NCBI GenBank assembly: GCA_964246705.1
Contig: CAXTRQ010000009.1
Coordinates: forward strand, 1-64,000
Direction: 5' to 3'
Length of the DNA stretch: 64,000 bases
Source of the DNA: DASZCR01 sp964246705
Lineage (GTDB): Bacteria > Acidobacteriota > Blastocatellia > Pyrinomonadales > Pyrinomonadaceae
Shown in pieces: positions 8,553-16,477 of this stretch. Below the pieces are notes generated by a model. That model worked only from the letters and a program-made list of their open reading frames with translations, had not been told where the DNA came from and ran no database searches. A program made the translations under genes and the position numbers. The first letter of the stretch is position 1. Each line of letters opens with the position of its first letter.

Positions 8553-9464
8553 ATGTCAAGATACCGGAACGATAGAGACGACGATTATTTCTCCGGCAGG
8601 CGTGAACGCGTGCGCGATGACGATGAACGCTATGCTTCACGACGCGGCGATTCTTACGGTCGGAGGGGGCGCGATTTCGGCGACGAAACTGAGCGAATCG
8701 TCCGGCGCGCTGACCGTCCGCCGGGCGGCGGCGAGCGCGATTATGACGATTATGGTCGCGGCGGCTATGGCGCGCGCGGGGATTACTATCGTGATGATCA
8801 TTATGGCGGCGCGCGGCGCAGCCGTCGCGAAGATGATGAACGCGACATGGACGACCGTGGCGGGCGCACGCTCTTTGAAGAGGGGCGCGACTATTTGCAG
8901 CGGACGTTCGGCGGAAGACGCCGCGAGCGCGGCGCGACGCGTTCCCACGTCCGATGCCGCGACATTATGACGCGCGACGTGACGGTCGCCACGCGCAACA
9001 ACACCTTGCAGGAGGTCGCTTCGATGATGCGTAATGAAGACACGGGCGTGATCCCTGTGGTCGAGCATCCTGAGAGCGTCACCGATCTGGCCGAGTCGCG
9101 CCCTGACATCAATCGCGTGCAACCGAACGTCGTCGGCGGCAGCAAGTTAATCGGACTGATTACCGACCGCGACATCGTCGTGCGCGCCATCGCCGAAGGC
9201 AAAGATGCGCGCGTGACACGCGCCGAAGAAATTATGACGACCGAAGTGCACACCGCGCGCCCGAATGATCGCGTTATTGATGCGATCCGTAAGATGGGCG
9301 ACAAACAGGTGCGCCGCATTCCCGTCGTCGACCGCGACAACGTGCTGCGGGGCATCATCTCGATGGCCGATGTCGCGCTCGAAACCGAAGACGACCGCGA
9401 ACTCGCCGACGCGCTCGAAGAGATTTCCAGCGGCTCATCCTTCTGGAGCAAAGTCTTCGGGTAA
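8553..9464 (+). CDS. CBS-pair protein with long Arg/Asp/Gly/Tyr-rich N-terminal tail
   Basis: About 303 aa. ATG 8553 follows GGGAGG with good spacing. Residues 1 to about 130 are low-complexity, made mostly of R, D, G, Y and E (RYRNDRDDDYFSGRRERV and similar), surely disordered. Two CBS motifs follow: CRDIMTRDVTVATRNNTLQE...VIPVVE and AEEIMTTEVHTARPNDRV...RRIPVVDRDN, with an insertion of about 25 residues inside the first. CBS pairs bind adenosyl nucleotides (AMP, ATP, SAM) and act as energy or stress sensors. The tail resembles RNA-binding or condensate-forming regions; that is inference. It precedes hsp20 and lon, which suggests a stress context. Confidence 0.85.
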   Translation: MSRYRNDRDDDYFSGRRERVRDDDERYASRRGDSYGRRGRDFGDETERIVRRADRPPGGGERDYDDYGRGGYGARGDYYRDDHYGGARRSRREDDERDMDDRGGRTLFEEGRDYLQRTFGGRRRERGATRSHVRCRDIMTRDVTVATRNNTLQEVASMMRNEDTGVIPVVEHPESVTDLAESRPDINRVQPNVVGGSKLIGLITDRDIVVRAIAEGKDARVTRAEEIMTTEVHTARPNDRVIDAIRKMGDKQVRRIPVVDRDNVLRGIISMADVALETEDDRELADALEEISSGSSFWSKVFG

Positions 9465-9474
9465 AGCAGTAAGA

Positions 9475-9598
9475 AATGACGAGTGACGAGTGACAAAAGT
9501 TAAAGACAGCTTTCTTCTCATCACTTGTCGCTCGTCATTACATCGCTAATAACTGTTTTCTGTTGTGCTCGTCACTCGTCACTTGTCACTCATCACTG
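9475..9598. repeat. GACGAGTGAC-type intergenic repeat block
   Basis: Several copies of GACGAGTGAC and its complement (GTCACTCGTC, GTCGCTCGTC): on the left AATGACGAGTGACGAGTGAC, on the right CTCGTCACTCGTCACTTGTC. It forms one or more hairpins between the CBS gene and hsp20. The same words occur at 7342-7399. Confidence 0.65.
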
Positions 9599-9606
9599 TA
9601 TTTCTT

Positions 9607-9981
9607 ATGGCTAGATCAATTGAGCGTTATTTTCGTCTGATGCCGAAGGCACAGAGAATCGTGTCGGACGGCAGCCGCATGTGGTATCCGCCCGCTGATG
9701 TCTACCGGACTCAGGATGGATGGATCGTCAAGGTAGAATTGGCGGGCGTCTGCGCGGATGAGATTGAGGTCCGAATCGCGGGCGCGACGCTACGCATCGG
9801 CGGTTGCCGCCGCGATACGTTCCATACCGAAACCGTCTCCTATCACCAACTCGAAATCACCTACAGCCGGTTTGAAAAGTTGATTCGCTTCCCTTGCCCC
9901 ATCGAAGGCACGGAGGTGGAAACCAACTACAACGACGGACTGCTCATCCTGCGCCTGCGTAGCAAGGAGAAGTGCGACTGA
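9607..9981 (+). CDS. Small heat-shock protein (Hsp20/alpha-crystallin)
   Basis: About 124 aa, ATP-independent holdase. The alpha-crystallin domain covers nearly the whole chain: MWYPPADVYRTQDGWIVKVELAG, VRIAGATLRIGG and the end block VETNYNDGLLILRLRS, which contains the usual start of the last beta strands (YNDGLLIL). ATG 9607 lies after the GACGAGTGAC repeat; no clear Shine-Dalgarno sequence. lon follows after 65 bases in the same direction, so holdase and protease are probably co-expressed. Confidence 0.88.
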   Translation: MARSIERYFRLMPKAQRIVSDGSRMWYPPADVYRTQDGWIVKVELAGVCADEIEVRIAGATLRIGGCRRDTFHTETVSYHQLEITYSRFEKLIRFPCPIEGTEVETNYNDGLLILRLRSKEKCD

Positions 9982-10046
9982 TCGGGCGGCGCAGGCTACC
10001 GGCATCCCTGCTCTCATCGAATAACTTAAAAACAAAAGTACCTGTT

Positions 10047-12638
10047 ATGGCTGAAGAGACTCAAAACAAACAAAAGGTAGACGACACCGCAGCGAACGTG
10101 CCTGCGATTCAAGACGCGAAGAACACACCCGCGCCGCCGACGGCGGCAACAAATCCTTCCGTCTCGCCGCAGACGGCGGCGGGCGCGCCTTCGCGCGCAC
10201 AAGCCGAAGCGGGCGTCTTCGAGATCGCCGTGCTTCCTCTGCTGAACACGACGCTTTTTCCCGGCGCGGTCGTGCCGCTGGCGGCTGGCCGCCCGCGCTC
10301 AATCGCGGCGGTCGAAGCGGCGCTCGCCACGCAGGAAAAACTGCTGGCCTGCGTCACCGTCCGCGAGGGGCGCGGCACGGATGGAGAGGCGACGCCGCCC
10401 GAAGACCTCTACGAAATCGGGACGCTCGTAATGATTAAGCGCATGATGCGCGCCCCGGATGCACTGCAAATCATCGTGCAGGGAACCGAGCGCATCCGCG
10501 TCCTCGGTTGGACGCAGACCGACCCGTACCTCCGCGCGCATGTGCAGGTGATGCCCGCGCTCTCCAAGCGCGACGAGGATGCGGTCGAAGCTCTCTGGCG
10601 CAACGTCCAATCGCTGATTCAACGCGCGCTCGCGCTGCTGCCGGAAATTCCGCCCGAAATTCGCAGCGCCGTGCTCAGTTCAAACGATCCCGTCCAACTC
10701 GCTTATTTTCTCGGCTCTGTCCTCAATCTCGGTCTTGAGCAGGAACAAGCGATGCTCGAAGCCGACACGGTTGACGAGTTGCTGCAACTCGCCTACACGC
10801 GTCTCGCGCACGAAATCGAGATTATGCAACTGCGCTCGAAGATTGCGACCGAAGCGCAGGGCGAGATGGACAAGGCGCAGCGCGACTACTTCCTGCGCCA
10901 GCAGAAGCGCGCGATTGAGAAAGAGCTTGGCGAGGACGAGGGCGGCGAGCGCGCTGAAGCCGAGCTATTGCGCGAGCGTCTGGGAGAGGCAGACCTCCCC
11001 GAAGACGTGCGCAAAGAGGCTGAGCGCGAATTGAAACGCATGGAGCGACTGCCTTCAGCCGCGCCCGACTATCACGTCATCCGTTCTTATCTGGAATACG
11101 TGCTGGAACTTCCGTGGAAGGAATCTTCGGAGGATAAACTCGATCTGGCGGAAGCGCGCCGCATCCTCGACGAAGACCACTACGGTTTGGAAGACATCAA
11201 AGAACGCATCCTCGAATTTCTCGCCGTCGTCAAACTGCGCCCCGACTCGAAGAGTCCGATTCTTTGTTTCGTCGGCCCGCCCGGCGTCGGCAAAACTTCT
11301 CTGGGTCGTTCGATTGCGCGCGCGCTCGGACGCGAGTTTGAACGTCTCTCTTTAGGCGGCGTGCGCGACGAGGCCGAGTTGCGCGGTCACCGCCGCACAT
11401 ACATCGGCGCGATGCCCGGTCGCATCATTCAATCTCTCAGGCGCGCGGGCGTAAACAATCCGGTGATGATGCTCGACGAGATTGATAAGCTCGGCGCGGA
11501 TTTTCGCGGCGACCCGGCGGCGGCGCTGCTTGAGATTCTCGACCCGCAGCAGAATCATAGTTTCCGCGACCACTATCTTGATCTGCCCTTCGATCTCTCG
11601 AAGGTCTTCTTCATCGCGACGGCTAACCAACTCGGCCCGATCCCCGCTCCTCTGCGCGACCGCATGGAGATTATCGGTCTGGCCGGTTACAGCGATCAGG
11701 AGAAACTGCACATCGCGCGGCAGTATCTCGTACCGCGACAGACGAAAGAGAATGGATTGCAGGAAGGCCAGTTTGAAATCACAGACGACGCGCTGATGCT
11801 CATCGCCGCGCGCTACACGCGCGAGGCGGGCGTGCGCCAGTTCGAGCGCACGGTCGGAAGCGTCGCGCGCAAGGCGGCGCTGAGAATCGCGCAGGGCGAA
11901 GTGGACAAAGTGCGTGTGGACGCCGACGACCTCAAGGCGCTCTTGGGCGCACCGCGTTTCTACCCGGAAGAGGCGCGCAAAGAGTTGCCGACCGGAGTCG
12001 CAACCGGCATGGCTTGGACGGAGATGGGCGGGCAGCTTCTCTTCATCGAAGCGACGCTTTTGCCGGGTGGCTCCGGGATGACTATCACAGGTCAAATCGG
12101 CGAAGTGATGCAAGAGTCGGCGCGCGCCGCGCGTTCGTACCTGTGGGCGCACGCCGCCGAGTTCGGCATTGATGCGCAGATGTTCAAATCCTCCGGCGCG
12201 CACTTGCATGTTCCCGCTGGAGCGATTCCGAAGGACGGCCCCAGCGCGGGCGTCGCCATCACTTCCGCGCTCGCCTCGCTAATGACAGGCCGACGCGTGC
12301 GTAACGACACGTCCATGACGGGCGAGATAACTCTTTCGGGTCTGGTCTTTCCCGTCGGTGGCATCAAAGAGAAGGTGTTGGCGGCGCATCGCGCGGGCAT
12401 CCGGCGCGTCGTCCTGCCCGCGCGCAACGAGGCCGACATCGAAGAGATTCCTGCCGACGTGCGCGCCCAACTTGAGTTCGTCTTCGTCAATCGCATCGGC
12501 GAGGCGCTGGACGCGACGCTCGAAAAGCTGGTCTCTTCGCCCCCGCCGAATCCTTCGTCAATGAGCGATGACAGCCGCGCCAGTGCGCCCGGACAGAAAA
12601 CAACTGTGCCTGAGTCGGTGCGCGTACGCGAAAGCTGA
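10047..12638 (+). CDS. lon: ATP-dependent protease La
   Basis: About 863 aa, AAA+ serine protease for misfolded and regulatory proteins. Order seen: an Ala/Pro/Thr-rich extension of about 55 residues not typical of Lon, the N-terminal substrate-binding domain (AVLPLLNTTLFPGAVVPL), coiled helices (MDKAQRDYFLRQQKRAIEKE), Walker A GPPGVGKTS, Walker B VMMLDEIDK, and the protease domain with the Ser-Lys dyad contexts KDGPSAGVAI and GGIKEKVLAAHRAG. ATG 10047 is preferred over a start at 9972 inside hsp20. C-terminal tail of about 30 residues is Ser/Pro-rich. Downstream of hsp20 in the same direction. Confidence 0.96.
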   Translation: MAEETQNKQKVDDTAANVPAIQDAKNTPAPPTAATNPSVSPQTAAGAPSRAQAEAGVFEIAVLPLLNTTLFPGAVVPLAAGRPRSIAAVEAALATQEKLLACVTVREGRGTDGEATPPEDLYEIGTLVMIKRMMRAPDALQIIVQGTERIRVLGWTQTDPYLRAHVQVMPALSKRDEDAVEALWRNVQSLIQRALALLPEIPPEIRSAVLSSNDPVQLAYFLGSVLNLGLEQEQAMLEADTVDELLQLAYTRLAHEIEIMQLRSKIATEAQGEMDKAQRDYFLRQQKRAIEKELGEDEGGERAEAELLRERLGEADLPEDVRKEAERELKRMERLPSAAPDYHVIRSYLEYVLELPWKESSEDKLDLAEARRILDEDHYGLEDIKERILEFLAVVKLRPDSKSPILCFVGPPGVGKTSLGRSIARALGREFERLSLGGVRDEAELRGHRRTYIGAMPGRIIQSLRRAGVNNPVMMLDEIDKLGADFRGDPAAALLEILDPQQNHSFRDHYLDLPFDLSKVFFIATANQLGPIPAPLRDRMEIIGLAGYSDQEKLHIARQYLVPRQTKENGLQEGQFEITDDALMLIAARYTREAGVRQFERTVGSVARKAALRIAQGEVDKVRVDADDLKALLGAPRFYPEEARKELPTGVATGMAWTEMGGQLLFIEATLLPGGSGMTITGQIGEVMQESARAARSYLWAHAAEFGIDAQMFKSSGAHLHVPAGAIPKDGPSAGVAITSALASLMTGRRVRNDTSMTGEITLSGLVFPVGGIKEKVLAAHRAGIRRVVLPARNEADIEEIPADVRAQLEFVFVNRIGEALDATLEKLVSSPPPNPSSMSDDSRASAPGQKTTVPESVRVRES

Positions 12639-12702
12639 AACTTCAGTTGAGTAACTGAACCGTGCAATTCACCATCGCTAGGCACATGAGGGACACGGAG
12701 TC

Positions 12703-12760
12703 TGCACAGAGTTTTAAGATTTAAGATTTCAAATCTCAAATTTCAAATCTTCTCTGTGCA
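12703..12760. repeat. AT-rich AAATTTCAAATCTC repeat inside a short palindrome
   Basis: TGCACAGAG (12703-12711) and CTCTGTGCA (12752-12760) flank a block of TTTAAGATTTCAAATCTC-like words. The inner words recur at about 20864, 21835, 26131, 28602, 57321 and 60078. It lies between lon and the TPR gene. Confidence 0.65.
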
Positions 12761-12839
12761 ACCTTTGTGTCCTGCGGTGTCTGGCGGTGTTGAATCTTTG
12801 TCGCTTAATACTCAACTGATGCTCTAAAATAACGACCGC

Positions 12840-15488
12840 ATGAAAAATAAGAAACGACTGACAACGCTGTGCCTCCTGCTCGCTGCGTTCGCTTATGCGC
12901 CCATGTGCGCGCATGCGGCAATGCAAAAAAGTAAATCGCCCGCGAAGAAAGCCGCGACGCCGCAGGCTGGCAGGCAACGAGCGGCGGCGTCGGGCGAAGA
13001 GAATTTGAAAGCCGAGCTTGACGAATTGAGCAAGCAGGGTCTTCCATCAGCAGAGCGCGTCGCGCGGCTCGAAGCGTTCGTCGCGGCGCATCCCGATTCA
13101 ACTTTAAAGACACGCGCGCTGGAATTGTTGACGAGCGCGCGCGCCGCTTTCGGCGACGAGAAGCTCAGGACGGGCGATGCGCTCGGAGGCATCGAACTTT
13201 TCCGGCAGGCGGTCGCCGATGCTCCGCTCGATGCTGACCAAAATGAGGCGGACAAAATTGCTTCCGGCAAAGCGAACAAGCCGGACAGGCTTTTCACAGG
13301 AGTCATCTCGCAGCTTCCCGCCAACCTCTACGTGCTCGGTCACACCGACGCGGCGTTCGATCTGGCGCGGCGGATTGAGGAGCGCATCAAGGATAACCCG
13401 CAGCGTCTGCTGGCTCTCGCGGCCTTCTATTTCGGCGTCGAGCAGGCGGATGAAGCGTCGCGTCTGGCTGAAGCCGCGACGCGTTTAGCGCCCGACAATG
13501 CGACCGCGCATCAGGCGCTCGGCGAAGCGTATCGTGTCGCGCTGCGTCTCGACAAAGCGGCTGAAGAATATGCGCGTGCGCTCGAACTCGACCCGCGCTC
13601 CTCAAGCGCCCGCAAGAATCTCGCAGACTTGCGGCGCGCGACGGGTAAGCCCGAAGAGGCGCTCGCGCTCTACCGCGAGCATCTCGCGTCCGACCCGCAG
13701 GACACGGGCGCGCGCGCAGGCGTCGTGCTTTCGCTCTTTGACGCGGGCAAACGGGAGGAGGCCGAGCGCGAACTTCAGACGGCCCTCGCCGCGCAGGCGG
13801 ATAATCTTCCGTTGCTGGTCGGCGCGGCTTATTGGTACGCGGCGCATTCAGAGGGCGCGCGCGCCTTCGAGTTGGCTGAGAAGGCTGTCGCGCTTGAGCC
13901 GCGTTTCAAGTGGGTCTGGGCACGCATCACTTTCGGCCGTGCGTTGCTGGCGCAGAAGCGACCGCTCGACGCCGAACGCGCTCTGCGTCTGGCGCGTCTC
14001 ATCGGACGCTTTCCGACGCTCGACTACGAACTTGCGAGCGCGCTGGCCGCCGCCGGTCTCTATCAGGAAGCAGCGGAGGAACTGGCGCGAACTTTCACTC
14101 TTAAAGACGGAGAGATTGAGACGCGTCTCGCCGGTCGCACGCCCGCGCACGCGCAGAGCTTCACCGAACTGCTCGCGCCCGAACGGCGAGCCAGCATTTT
14201 TCAGTTCAACGGCGCTGACACGGAGGCGAACGCACGGATGCTCAAAGCCTTGCTGGCTTTTCATCTCGCCGTGAGGACGGGCGGCGCGACGCTCGAAGCC
14301 GCGAATGAGAAGGAGGCCGTCAGCGCGGGCGTTGATTTTGTTGCGGGCGACGACGAGATGCGCGCCTTTCGACAGTTGTATGTCGCCAGCCGACTGCTTC
14401 AGCGCGGCACGGCATGGCAAGCGGTGATTGAACGAACGGACGCGGCGATGAGCGGCATCGAAGCGGCGCTCGATACGCCGGTCGCCTCGCTCGCGGCGGT
14501 CGCCGACGAGATATATGACTTGCGCGCGCGCGCGATTGCGGCGGGCACGATACCGAATATTCCCGATGCGCCGCGTAATGTTCTTTCAAACATTCTGCGC
14601 GGGCGCGTCGAAGACCTCGCCGGGTGGGCTTTATATAATCAGGGTCAGACGCCGCAGGCGCTCGTGCGTCTGAAGCGCGCGGCGGGCGTGTTGCCGGAAG
14701 GCAGTCCGTGGTGGCGCGCTTCGCAGTGGCATCTCGGCGCGGCGCTCGACGCGAGCGGCAACCAGAAGGATGCGCTCACTGCTTATGTGAGCAGCTACAA
14801 GTGGTCGCCCGATCCCGCGCGCCACGCCGTTATCGAAGTGCTCTATCAAAAAATCAACGGCTCGCTCGCTGGACTCGACGCGCTGCTCAATGCGCCGCTG
14901 GTCTCTCTCTCGGATTCGTCCGGCGCGCAGCCACAGAGAACCGTCGCGCAAACGTCATCGAGCGCGACCGCTGCTGTTACGGGCGATGCGAAGCAGACTG
15001 CGCCAACTACGCCAATCCAAACTGCGACCGGCAATCCACCACCGAGCACTGCGCCGACGCCCGCGCCTGCCGACGACAAGACTCCGACAACCGAAGCCGT
15101 GCCCTCCGCCTCTCCGACGCAGACGGAAGATGCCAAGGGCAATAAGCCGGAGACGGCTGCGGTCACGGAATCAAATGTTGTGCGGAAGACAGCGGAAGGC
15201 GCGTGCGCGCTCTCGGTCAGCGAAAACACGTTGGCGATTAAGAGCGGTGGCGGCTCCGGTGTCGTGATGGTCACGCTCAACAATCCGGGCGGCGCGGATG
15301 TCTTAAAGGTCAGCGCGGCGACGCGTAACTGGGCAGACATCATCATCCTCGCCGAACCACGCACAGCGGCGGACGCCGCCGACACCGCGCGCTATACCAT
15401 CAGTTCCATCAGTCAAAAGGCAGGCACTTACATTGTCACTTTCACTTCGCCCTGCGGCAAACAGGAGGTCGCCGTCGAAGTCAAATAA
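12840..15488 (+). CDS. Secreted TPR protein with C-terminal BACON/Ig-like domain
   Basis: 882 aa. The signal peptide is clear: basic MKNKKR, hydrophobic LTTLCLLLAAFAYAP, then AHA-A. TPR units follow, most evident at about residues 215-360 (ALGEAYRVALRLDKAAEEYARALELDP and similar), then a helical region, then a Pro/Thr/Ala-rich linker (about 700-780) and a final beta domain beginning CALSVSENTLAIKSGGGSG, with a NWADI motif and SPCGKQEVAVEVK at the end. That pattern resembles BACON-type domains. Exported, possibly an envelope scaffold or glycan/protein-binding protein. No specific function recognised. Single gene with its own terminator at 15636-15683. Confidence 0.82.
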   Translation: MKNKKRLTTLCLLLAAFAYAPMCAHAAMQKSKSPAKKAATPQAGRQRAAASGEENLKAELDELSKQGLPSAERVARLEAFVAAHPDSTLKTRALELLTSARAAFGDEKLRTGDALGGIELFRQAVADAPLDADQNEADKIASGKANKPDRLFTGVISQLPANLYVLGHTDAAFDLARRIEERIKDNPQRLLALAAFYFGVEQADEASRLAEAATRLAPDNATAHQALGEAYRVALRLDKAAEEYARALELDPRSSSARKNLADLRRATGKPEEALALYREHLASDPQDTGARAGVVLSLFDAGKREEAERELQTALAAQADNLPLLVGAAYWYAAHSEGARAFELAEKAVALEPRFKWVWARITFGRALLAQKRPLDAERALRLARLIGRFPTLDYELASALAAAGLYQEAAEELARTFTLKDGEIETRLAGRTPAHAQSFTELLAPERRASIFQFNGADTEANARMLKALLAFHLAVRTGGATLEAANEKEAVSAGVDFVAGDDEMRAFRQLYVASRLLQRGTAWQAVIERTDAAMSGIEAALDTPVASLAAVADEIYDLRARAIAAGTIPNIPDAPRNVLSNILRGRVEDLAGWALYNQGQTPQALVRLKRAAGVLPEGSPWWRASQWHLGAALDASGNQKDALTAYVSSYKWSPDPARHAVIEVLYQKINGSLAGLDALLNAPLVSLSDSSGAQPQRTVAQTSSSATAAVTGDAKQTAPTTPIQTATGNPPPSTAPTPAPADDKTPTTEAVPSASPTQTEDAKGNKPETAAVTESNVVRKTAEGACALSVSENTLAIKSGGGSGVVMVTLNNPGGADVLKVSAATRNWADIIILAEPRTAADAADTARYTISSISQKAGTYIVTFTSPCGKQEVAVEVK

Positions 15489-15528
15489 TCTCTAATGACC
15501 CGGGAAAGCATCACCGCCAAGGACAAAA

Positions 15529-15577
15529 AGAAGGCGCAGAGGACACAGAGAAAATCTTCGTATCTTCTGCGCCTTCT
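15529..15577. repeat. Intergenic palindrome AGAAGGCGCAGA
   Basis: 12-bp perfect arms, AGAAGGCGCAGA (15529-15540) and TCTGCGCCTTCT (15566-15577), with GGACACAGAG inside. Belongs in style to the CTTTGCG palindromes elsewhere in the window. Confidence 0.6.
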
Positions 15578-15635
15578 GCCCGCACTCTAAAAATCAAGTC
15601 TGTAATTTATTCGGCCTACGTTGTTCCAGACATGA

Positions 15636-15683
15636 CAAGAGGCTCGACGGCTAAACGTATCTGTCGAGCCTCTTGACGTTTTT
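15636..15683 (+). terminator. Rho-independent terminator of the TPR gene
   Basis: 13-bp perfect stem CAAGAGGCTCGAC (15636-15648) / GTCGAGCCTCTTG (15663-15675) followed by ACGTTTTT. It sits between two convergent genes; the T-tract serves the plus strand. Confidence 0.8.
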
Positions 15684-15722
15684 ATATGCCGGGAAATTCA
15701 AGGTCTCTCGCCGTTGCCTCTG

Positions 15723-16208
15723 TCAGACCTGCGCGGCGAGGCGCGCGGCAATGACCTGTTTCGGCTGCGCGCCGATGAGACGGTCAACAATCTGCCCGCC
15801 TTTGAAAATGAGCAGCGTCGGGATGCTCTGAATCTGAAAGCGCGCTGCGGTTTGCGGGTTCTCGTCCACATTCAATTTGACAATTTGATAGCGCCCGCCG
15901 GATTCGGCGGCGAGTTGATCGAGCACAGGCGCAACCACACGGCAAGGCCCGCACCACGCCGCCCAACAATCGAGCAGGACGGGTCGCGCGCCCGACGCCT
16001 GTAAGACATCCTGCGCGAAACTGGCATCCGTCACCACGCGCGGCTTGCCCGTATCTGACGACGATGTTGCGCCGCCGCCTGCACTCGTCCCAGCCCCCAA
16101 CTTTGCACCGCACCTGCCGCACACCGGTTGCAGATTCCTGCCCGCCGTCTGCTCATCAACTCGATTTTTCGCGCCGCAACGCGCGCACGTCTCAATAGCC
16201 ATCGCCAT
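15723..16208 (-). CDS. trxC: Thioredoxin 2 with N-terminal zinc ribbon
   Basis: About 161 aa. A zinc ribbon (CARCGAKN...CGRCGAKL) precedes a Ser/Thr/Gly-rich linker and a thioredoxin fold with the active site WAAWCGPCR and the cis-Pro segment IQSIPTLLIFKGG. This is the layout of thioredoxin 2 (TrxC), a zinc-containing disulfide reductase linked to oxidative stress. ATG at 16208 is chosen because GGAGGTGAG lies directly upstream; the frame is open to 16445 but the extension is not conserved. It is convergent with the TPR gene and divergent from the M61 peptidase. Confidence 0.93.
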   Translation of the reverse strand: MAMAIETCARCGAKNRVDEQTAGRNLQPVCGRCGAKLGAGTSAGGGATSSSDTGKPRVVTDASFAQDVLQASGARPVLLDCWAAWCGPCRVVAPVLDQLAAESGGRYQIVKLNVDENPQTAARFQIQSIPTLLIFKGGQIVDRLIGAQPKQVIAARLAAQV

Positions 16209-16477
16209 CTCACCTCCACATGATATACGCAAGAGATTAAAACATTTTCGTGCCGGGTTGAAAGCCGAAATAGTCGCGGAGAAAAAGGCAGTGGAAGACA
16301 GGCGCGACCGCACATGCTTCCCCTTTCGCCATTTCCCCTTTGACCCGCTTCCCTCTTTCGCTATTTCACCTCTCCTTACTCTGTATCCCCGTGCTCTCTC
16401 CGCGCCATCCGTAGTAAGATGCGCCTCGAAACATTTCTCCCGCACATCTCTTCAAGTAAAGGATTTTGTCGCACACG

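Noticed and set aside
9475..9598. Possible CRISPR-like array of GACGAGTGAC units
   Set aside because: Units are about 10 bases, irregular and in both orientations, without unique spacers or cas genes.
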